Of a DNA stretch of 34,216 nt, positions 28,524-34,216 are shown in pieces. The stretch comes from a virus, in IMG/VR virus record IMGVR_UViG_3300033553_000804, positions 1 through 34,216 of that record. One strand, written 5' to 3'. The notes under the pieces are model-generated. The model ran no database searches and was not told the origin of the DNA. It was given only the letters and a program-made list of their open reading frames with translations. How positions within the stretch are numbered: position 1 is the first letter of the stretch; each line of letters begins with the position of its first letter. A program made the translations under genes and the position numbers.

Positions 28524-28822
28524 TGAACAATAAAAGGTTTATATCGGCAAGCGTTGTTTTGCGCTCCGTTCACGCGGGTGGCAATCTGAACAATGGAACG
28601 AATGCGGGTCTCGCAGCGCGTAATTCGAACAATTCGCTTGCGAATGCGAACACGAACAACGGTTCTCAGCTACGCTGTATTTATAGGAGGGCTGACATAA
28701 ACCTTGCCTCTTGGCAAAACATAGAAACATTATCAAACGGTATTAGTAGCACTGATGCGAAAATTCCAAACGATACAGCAGATATGAAAAGACTTGGAAT
28801 ATTACACATTCAATTAGCATGA
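28523..28822 (+). CDS. ORF containing the DGR template
   Basis: A 99-residue frame that contains the template repeat in the same phase as in the target gene, so it encodes an Asn-rich version (NSNNSLANANTNNGSQLRC). It starts on the stop of the target gene (TAATG) and ends on the start of the next gene (ATGA), the coupling seen in real phage genes. The part after the template (SWQNIETLSNGISSTDAKIP onward) is of unknown origin. It could be translated as a short protein, or be open by chance because the template is in-frame. Confidence 0.45.
   Translation: MNNKRFISASVVLRSVHAGGNLNNGTNAGLAARNSNNSLANANTNNGSQLRCIYRRADINLASWQNIETLSNGISSTDAKIPNDTADMKRLGILHIQLA
28558..28672 (+). repeat. DGR template repeat (TR)
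   Basis: It carries 11 AAC/AAT codons in the target phase, 9 of them changed in the VR, the codon choice typical of templates because adenine mutation of AAY can give many residues without stops. It lies 52 bp downstream of the end of the VR, on the same strand, the common place for a DGR template. Confidence 0.92.
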
Positions 28823-29475
28823 AAAGAGGAACAATGACACCAACGGGCGCAATGCCTTCTGCAACTGTTACAGAGAATCTTCGACATCAGGGTTGTCCTG
28901 TTCAGGTGAGATGGGATTTCAAAGAGGAACAGCAGGAACATGAAGGGGAAACGCTAAGTGTTTGGACTTTCAATTATGACAACATGGTTGAAAAGTGGAA
29001 TCATTTCAGGGTTTACGCAAAAGAAGAAACCTGCTGGTTGAATAACGGTAAGGTTTACGTTTCGGAAATTGACAACAACAAGAACAAACCACCACAGGCG
29101 GGATGGAAAGAAATAGTATTTGAAGGGATTACAAAGGCAGAGGAACAGGAAGCTAAGACGTGGGTTCCTGTGACCGGGGCGCATGATGTGTATAAGTTAG
29201 GCGAAGTGGTTGAACACAATGGTAAAAAGTATGTGAGCAATCATCCTACTAATAGTTGGGAGCCGGGAACGCTTACTTACTTGAATTTGTGGATTGAGAT
29301 TGGAGCAACTGAAAGCAATGAAATATTGCCGTGGGTACAACCTACGGGGGCGCATGACAGCTATAAAGTGGGAGACCAGGTTACTTACAATGGATTCACA
29401 TGGGAATGCACAGCAGGGGATGGAAGCGGAAGTAATTCGTGGGCTCCGGGGGTGTATGGGTGGACAAAAATTTAG
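28819..29475 (+). CDS. protein with carbohydrate-binding (CBM5/12-like) repeats
   Basis: A 218-residue protein with two clear chitin-binding-type repeats: residues about 115-162 (WVPVTGAHDVYKLGEVVEHN; SWEPGTLTYLNLWIEI) and 172-218 (WVQPTGAHDSYKVGDQVTYN; SWAPGVYGWTKI). A third, degenerate copy lies at about 72-99 (WLNNGKVYVSEIDNNKNKPP). Such repeats occur at the ends of phage tail proteins and bind glycans. It overlaps the template ORF by 4 nt and sits where a DGR reverse transcriptase gene would often be. Confidence 0.8.
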   Translation: MKRGTMTPTGAMPSATVTENLRHQGCPVQVRWDFKEEQQEHEGETLSVWTFNYDNMVEKWNHFRVYAKEETCWLNNGKVYVSEIDNNKNKPPQAGWKEIVFEGITKAEEQEAKTWVPVTGAHDVYKLGEVVEHNGKKYVSNHPTNSWEPGTLTYLNLWIEIGATESNEILPWVQPTGAHDSYKVGDQVTYNGFTWECTAGDGSGSNSWAPGVYGWTKI

Positions 29476-29551
29476 TTCGCCTTTGGGGGGAAGTTGATAC
29501 ATTTTAAAATTTAGGAAAAAGGTGTTTAAGGAGGTTAAAGTTATTAAGGAA

Positions 29552-30091
29552 ATGGAAAATAAAAGTAAAAAATCGGCGATGTTGGGGGCAGTTATTTGGC
29601 TTTCGTATATTGTAATTATGTGGAAAAAATATGGAGGCGTTAAAAGTTCGGTTTCAGCACTGTTTAATTACCTTAAGGGGAGCTATACAAAAAGAAGATT
29701 GGTCATAGCAGTTATTTATGTTGCGGCGGCTTTCTTCCTTGCCAGGGCAATCTGGTTGCTCGATGTTTCTTTTATCAGTAATATTTTCGGAATAGTTGGG
29801 ACTGCAGGTTTGGCCGGGGCAGGGATAATACCAGACAGCCGCAATAAAGCAGGCAGTTACAGCAAGCTTAAAGATAAGGCTCATATAATTAGCACGCTTA
29901 TAGCAATAGTTTGTTCAATGATTTACATTGTAATGAGCAGCATCATACTTCAGCGGTATTGGTTTCTTCTAATTCCTGCTGTTACAATTGCAGCTACTGT
30001 TTACATGCTTCGTGAAAAGGTGAAAAACCATACTACCTGGATTGAATTAGCTATGTTTTTTGCAGTGTTGATGTTTATCAATTTAATATAA
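29552..30091 (+). CDS. polytopic membrane protein, unknown
   Basis: A 179-residue protein with about five or six membrane helices: AMLGAVIWLSYIVIMW, LVIAVIYVAAAFFLARAIWL, IFGIVGTAGLAGAGII, IISTLIAIVCSMIYIVMSSI, FLLIPAVTIAATVYML and IELAMFFAVLMFINLI. ATG 29552 is chosen; GTG 29522 is an alternative. It is encoded between host-recognition genes and the last tail gene, 3 nt before the latter. It is not like known holins in length. Superinfection exclusion is a possibility. Confidence 0.65.
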   Translation: MENKSKKSAMLGAVIWLSYIVIMWKKYGGVKSSVSALFNYLKGSYTKRRLVIAVIYVAAAFFLARAIWLLDVSFISNIFGIVGTAGLAGAGIIPDSRNKAGSYSKLKDKAHIISTLIAIVCSMIYIVMSSIILQRYWFLLIPAVTIAATVYMLREKVKNHTTWIELAMFFAVLMFINLI

Positions 30092-30094
30092 AAT

Positions 30095-33000
30095 ATGGCC
30101 TACAGCAAGCGGCTTCAGATAGAGTATAAAGATATTAACCAGGTTGATACCCGGATTGAGGTACACCAGGAAGGTTACGCGGGTGCTGTAACGTACCGCG
30201 AATATGCCAATGACGAAGTTGCTTGTGAGGTGACATGGGGCGATAATTCAAGTAAACGGCTTCCTGTTGTGTACGGTTCACAGGCTTCAATTTATTTTGA
30301 TTCTGAAACCGATTTCGAATTCCACGACTTCTTTTCTTCCAATTCAAGGAAAAACAAAATACTTGTTTATAAAAACAATGTACTGTTTTCTGCAACGTTT
30401 GCTGAAGCTGATACGTGGGAGGAACCGCTTGTTCCTGCACCTTATGAGGTAGGCATTACAGGGTATGATGGTTTAGGTTTGCTGAAGGAGGAAGACTTTT
30501 TAGATTCAAACAAAAATTACTATACCGGGCAAAAAACGCCACTGCAGATTATTGCAATAATTCTTGCCAAAACAGGTCTTGATCTTCCGATTAATACGGC
30601 TGTTGGAATCAGGCCTATTATTACCACAGGAGATCCACTTGTGAAGGTGCTGAAAGATGTGGTTACCTACCAGGGCATGAGCTGCTATGAGGTTCTTACA
30701 ATGCTGCTGCAGGGATGCCGGATATTTCAGCGTGACGGTGAATGGTGGATCATTTCAAATGATAAATGGACTGCTTCATCGATTACCTGCTACCATTACA
30801 CCAGTGCAGGGGTGGCTGATGGAACTGTTAATTTTTCGACTGAGTTTGCAGGGTTCTGGTACGAAGATGAGCCGGGCCTGGAGTTTATGCCTGCAATGAA
30901 ACAGATTACAGTTAAGCAGGAGTTTGGCTACAAAGGGAATCTGATTGAAAACTCAGATTTTGGAAGTTATGATGGTGCCAATTTTGATGACTGGACAGCT
31001 GTAGGTGTAACTCCACAGCAGCGGGTGTATGACAGCGACGGGAATAAGTATGTTTATTTGCCAGGCATCGAGCATTTGAACCCGTGGGAGAGTGCAGACA
31101 GGCAAAAGTACCTGGTAGGAAAACCTATGCAGGTGAATGAGGCATCGGACCAGTTAACCTTCAGCCTGTCGTATGCGCTGATGGGACCTGTAGGCAGCAG
31201 GGGTTATGTATTTTTCGCGCTGTTCCTTGACGGAGATAATGGAGTGAACTACACGCTTGAGCCATATTTGTATGAAGGCACCGAAGGCAGGGAAGTACGG
31301 CACAGATGGAGCGCAACCCTGGGCAACAAAAGAGCAGTTCCGGTTAAGGCGCACGTTAAGAAAAAAAGCCATTGGCCGTTCCCGGCCACTTACCATGTTG
31401 AACCTGATGTAACACCATCCTACCCATACAATGAAGTAATTAATCATTTTGAAGATGTAAGCTTTTCAGTGGAAGGCGGCATACCCACAGCCGGGACAAT
31501 GCAGCTTTATTTGTTCCTGACACATACCGATAAGACAGTTGCAGGTAACTGCTTTCGTAATGTGAAGCTGCTTATAGCTGATGAAGATGAACAGGAGTAT
31601 GCTTCTGAAAGAGAATTCGTGCTGGTAAACGATTTGGGCAATAACCATGTTCCGGAAGACATTACGATGGTTAACGGTGACCTCCCGGCAATACCAAACC
31701 GGCTTACACTTTACGACGGTGGTTTTATTTACGTTGATGGATTGTATGCTGGCGGACCAACAACTTTGTGGCAGGTTGATAATCATACAGGGCAGTTTAC
31801 GTATGCTGAAATGGTGGCCCGGCTGATTGCAGCAGAGATGAAGCTGGCAAGGCAAAGTTACCGGGCACGGCTTGCTGATGCAATACCAGGCATCGATATG
31901 GTATTTGTTGATACAACGAACAGCAACAAGCGGTACCTGGAGGCGGGCATAACTTATAATGACCGTATGCAGACCATTGACGGGAGGTATTGCGAGGTTA
32001 AGCCATACGAAATTGACAGCTTTACAGTAATTCAGAAAATAAACTACGGCAAACCATCTGGTGAAGCTGGCACAGGAGGAAGCGGGGGAGGAACCGTTAT
32101 TGTAACCACACCTGACGAAAAGGTAAAGCTGGTAGATCCGTCGAGCATGAGCGTTGTTGGGCAGGCAGGGTATTTGAGCAGCGATTTCTTTGAACAGACC
32201 ATTGACGAAACAACGGGCCGGGTTGTAATTAAGCCTATAGTAACGGAACCGGATGGAATTATATCGGGTGGCAAGGTTGTTTGGGTTTCAGGCCTTACGA
32301 ATGGAGTAACAGCCACGGCTTACCGCTTAAACAAATTGCCTTACCAGTTCGATTATACCACAGTGACACATGATGCAGCCGATGCCACCTATACACGCAG
32401 GGATGTAATAGCCTTGGATGCCACAGGTCCGATAATTATAAAAGGCACACCAGGTGCAAACCCGATCAAGCCACAGATAGACCCGTTAACCCAGATAGAG
32501 CTTACCGATGTATGGATTGAGGCAGGAGCCACTGAACCAACTACACCAGGAGGTGATCCGATTGTGAATACAATAGTGTACGACGAGAACACAGAATGGA
32601 CAGCAATAGCGGCAGGAACTACGGTTGATTATGATTCGCTGACTGACCCGGCACATGGAAGCAAGTGTGCAGAGGTTACCAATATTGGCAGGTTTGATTA
32701 CCTGAAGTTTATTTCAGGGACGCTGAACCTTTTTGCTGACTTTGGGACCTTGACGCTGATGCTAAAGCTAAAGGCTGAAATGTCGGCCACACATTCGCTT
32801 TTTGTTGTTCTGATGCAAGGCGCTGTGCCGGTTTCAAACTTTGTGAGACTGAGCTTCAATATTTACTCAACCGCCTGGCAAAAGCTTGTGGTGTCGATGG
32901 ATGATTTCACGAAGGAAGGCACCCAGTTTGATGCTATTGCCTTTATGTATTCAACTGTGACAGATGGGGAGATTTTTGCGGGCTTCTATCTGGATTATGT

Positions 33001-34216
33001 GTACTTCCAGGGAGGGTTGCAGCAGCCGGTGAATACGATGGTTGACACTTATGTGACAGGGTTGGAGTTTAACCAGGCTTCACGAATATTGAAGCTGAAG
33101 CAGAACAATGAGAAGGAAGACATTGAGATTGAAATACCATATGTAAGGCGGCAGGATTTCTTTCTACATAATGATGCAAGTGATATTGCAACTTATGAAA
33201 GCCTGCTGGAAGTACCGGCAGATCATACAGAAGAAATTGCAAGCGTTGCCATTGTTAGCGGCGATGGTGAAACTTTAATTCAGGAGTTTTCTACTGCAGT
33301 AGGTACACCCGGAACCACCAAAATAGATCCGGGTATTTGGGAGTTTGATTTTTACCATTACGTTAGCAGCAGCAATACCGGCGATACAACTTTTGTATAT
33401 CGGGTATACAAGCGGGCGGCAGGTGGAACAGAAACAGAGTTGTTCAACGCTGAAACGCCTGTTATTACGGCTGAAGTTGTGCAGTTGTTTAAAACGTACT
33501 ATGCTGCAAACACAGAGATTGAACTGCTTGTTTCTGACAGGCTTGTGTTGAAGGTTTATGCTAAGACAACCAGCGCAAGCGCTGTTACATCGTACCTGGT
33601 TTATGAAGGCGACACAAGTGCGAGTCATTTGCAGACTCCGGCTGCAGTATCGGCTGTAAGTTTGGATGAGAAGGTGAAATATGATGCAGGTGATACAGCA
33701 GCCGGGTATTTGAAAGATAAGATTGTAGCAGGGGACAATGTTACGATTGAGGAAGGGGCCGGGGTTGATGAGAATAAGGTGAAGATAAGTGCAACACAAA
33801 TTCAGAGCGATTGGAACCAGGCAACTGATACTGCCATGGATTTTATAAAAAACAAGCCAAGCATACCCACTGTTAACGCAAATTACCTGAAGGATTGGAT
33901 TGAGTTTGAATTTGGTGATTTCACGGCAGGCACTGCAAAAACCTACACCCTTAACCTGAAAGCGCTGGTTGGGTATACAATTGATTCGCTGGTACTGCAG
34001 GTTGACAACGGCACGCTAGGAGGCATTGCCGTACAAATAAATGCAGCAGCAGTTACCGGGTTAAGCGCTGTTACCGCAACAACCACCATAAGCGAAACAG
34101 CGGCATCAGGAGGCAATACAGTTGTTGCAGGTGATCTTGTTACGCTTTCGATAGGAACGGGCTTCACGGGGGCGCCTACGGTGATTAAAGGGCAGATTAA
34201 CTTAACGAGGACGTAA
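30095..34216 (+). CDS. large tail tip/fibre protein
   Basis: A 1373-residue protein, the largest in the window, with the stop at the last base. The N-terminal half (about 1-650) has patterns of tail hub/tip proteins (LQIEYKDINQVDTRIEVHQE; FWYEDEPGLEFMPAMKQITV). A Gly-rich linker lies at about 655-667 (AGTGGSGGGT). The second half is beta-rich and Thr/Val-rich (TTPGGDPIVNTIVYDENTEW; AATVTGLSAVT-like repeats at the end), as in fibres. Together with the DGR target and the CBM protein it probably forms the adsorption apparatus. Detailed domain names cannot be given. Confidence 0.75.
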   Translation: MAYSKRLQIEYKDINQVDTRIEVHQEGYAGAVTYREYANDEVACEVTWGDNSSKRLPVVYGSQASIYFDSETDFEFHDFFSSNSRKNKILVYKNNVLFSATFAEADTWEEPLVPAPYEVGITGYDGLGLLKEEDFLDSNKNYYTGQKTPLQIIAIILAKTGLDLPINTAVGIRPIITTGDPLVKVLKDVVTYQGMSCYEVLTMLLQGCRIFQRDGEWWIISNDKWTASSITCYHYTSAGVADGTVNFSTEFAGFWYEDEPGLEFMPAMKQITVKQEFGYKGNLIENSDFGSYDGANFDDWTAVGVTPQQRVYDSDGNKYVYLPGIEHLNPWESADRQKYLVGKPMQVNEASDQLTFSLSYALMGPVGSRGYVFFALFLDGDNGVNYTLEPYLYEGTEGREVRHRWSATLGNKRAVPVKAHVKKKSHWPFPATYHVEPDVTPSYPYNEVINHFEDVSFSVEGGIPTAGTMQLYLFLTHTDKTVAGNCFRNVKLLIADEDEQEYASEREFVLVNDLGNNHVPEDITMVNGDLPAIPNRLTLYDGGFIYVDGLYAGGPTTLWQVDNHTGQFTYAEMVARLIAAEMKLARQSYRARLADAIPGIDMVFVDTTNSNKRYLEAGITYNDRMQTIDGRYCEVKPYEIDSFTVIQKINYGKPSGEAGTGGSGGGTVIVTTPDEKVKLVDPSSMSVVGQAGYLSSDFFEQTIDETTGRVVIKPIVTEPDGIISGGKVVWVSGLTNGVTATAYRLNKLPYQFDYTTVTHDAADATYTRRDVIALDATGPIIIKGTPGANPIKPQIDPLTQIELTDVWIEAGATEPTTPGGDPIVNTIVYDENTEWTAIAAGTTVDYDSLTDPAHGSKCAEVTNIGRFDYLKFISGTLNLFADFGTLTLMLKLKAEMSATHSLFVVLMQGAVPVSNFVRLSFNIYSTAWQKLVVSMDDFTKEGTQFDAIAFMYSTVTDGEIFAGFYLDYVYFQGGLQQPVNTMVDTYVTGLEFNQASRILKLKQNNEKEDIEIEIPYVRRQDFFLHNDASDIATYESLLEVPADHTEEIASVAIVSGDGETLIQEFSTAVGTPGTTKIDPGIWEFDFYHYVSSSNTGDTTFVYRVYKRAAGGTETELFNAETPVITAEVVQLFKTYYAANTEIELLVSDRLVLKVYAKTTSASAVTSYLVYEGDTSASHLQTPAAVSAVSLDEKVKYDAGDTAAGYLKDKIVAGDNVTIEEGAGVDENKVKISATQIQSDWNQATDTAMDFIKNKPSIPTVNANYLKDWIEFEFGDFTAGTAKTYTLNLKALVGYTIDSLVLQVDNGTLGGIAVQINAAAVTGLSAVTATTTISETAASGGNTVVAGDLVTLSIGTGFTGAPTVIKGQINLTRT

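Larger units (their letters stand above)
1..34216. mobile_element. Mu-like transposable prophage/phage (ends not in window)
   Basis: Nearly every recognisable gene is of phage type. The combination of a DDE transposase plus AAA ATPase with Mu-type head genes (portal of the gp29/DUF935 family, MuF-like head protein, gp36-like protein, gpG-like protein, gp28-like terminase) defines a Mu-like transposable phage. The gene order differs from Mu: the packaging and head genes are on the opposite strand to everything else. No bacterial housekeeping gene and no element end is visible, so the true borders lie outside the window. Confidence 0.9.

Noticed and set aside
28523-28822. Second lectin-type receptor gene instead of a template
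   Set aside because: All 18 differences fall on adenines of one copy and none elsewhere; ordinary paralogues would differ at other bases as well.
1-34216. Reverse transcriptase, retron, toxin-antitoxin or restriction system
   Set aside because: No frame shows RT palm motifs, methyltransferase motifs or recognisable toxin families. The small unknown genes cannot be assigned to these classes from sequence alone.

Overview
The window is most of a Mu-like (transposable, tailed) prophage or phage genome from a member of the Bacteroidota. Evidence for the phage: a DDE transposase and a MuB-like ATPase lead the early region, followed by DUF3164 and GemA-like genes, and a head set of Mu type (gp27/gp28 terminase, gp29-like portal, MuF-like head protein, gp36-like protein, gpG-like morphogenesis protein). 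Evidence for the host group: promoters of the form TTG-N20-TAnnTTTG, start sites with little classical Shine-Dalgarno sequence, A/T-rich leaders, a DUF4494 gene, and a REP-like palindrome that I recall from Bacteroidota genomes. I cannot name the host genus. The window opens on a start codon and closes on a stop codon, and neither prophage end is visible.

Layout. 1-5160: transposition and early genes (small putative regulator, transposase, MuB-like ATPase, a second P-loop ATPase, DUF3164). 5161-5454: no gene, but two tRNA-like T-arm structures. 5455-11882: many small early or accessory genes on the + strand (unknown AT-rich genes, DUF4494, HAD phosphatase, free-standing DnaA domain IV, GemA-like, MazG-like, two lipoproteins, small membrane proteins). 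Two cassettes here share flanking repeats. 11883-13791: a compact regulatory region with a BRO-N antirepressor, two related small genes, two paralogous structured RNA elements, promoters and terminators. 13826-19661: a leftward operon for DNA packaging and head genes. 19662-19845: divergent promoter region. 19846-34216: rightward genes for protease/scaffold, capsid, lysis, tail and host recognition.

The two most interesting parts are these. (1) A diversity-generating retroelement (DGR) signature at 28391-28672. The 3' end of a 415-codon tail or receptor-type gene (variable repeat, VR) is nearly identical to a copy 167 bp downstream (template repeat, TR). In 115 aligned positions there are 18 differences, all at TR adenines, and none at the other 86 positions. 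No reverse transcriptase or Avd gene is seen in the window, and the TR lies inside a 99-codon ORF tightly overlapped by its neighbours. (2) Two RNA-like elements (about 11923-12077 and 13054-13211) share a closing stem, an inner stem and a candidate pseudoknot, with compensatory differences between the copies. Each has a promoter-like -7 box ending 5 nt before the stem. The 3' arm of the first can pair either with its own 5' arm or with an identical 10-nt sequence directly before the antirepressor start codon. This recalls the logic of the C4 antisense RNA of phages P1/P7, although no sequence relationship is shown.

How the genes would work together: the transposase and MuB-like ATPase replicate the element by transposition. 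The BRO-N/RNA module probably takes part in a lysis-lysogeny decision. The leftward operon packages DNA into heads completed by the rightward capsid genes. A G/GT-type tail chaperone pair with a canonical GGGAAAG slippery site, a tape measure and a tail tube protein build the tail. The DGR target, a chitin-binding-type repeat protein and a 1373-residue tail protein probably contact the host surface.
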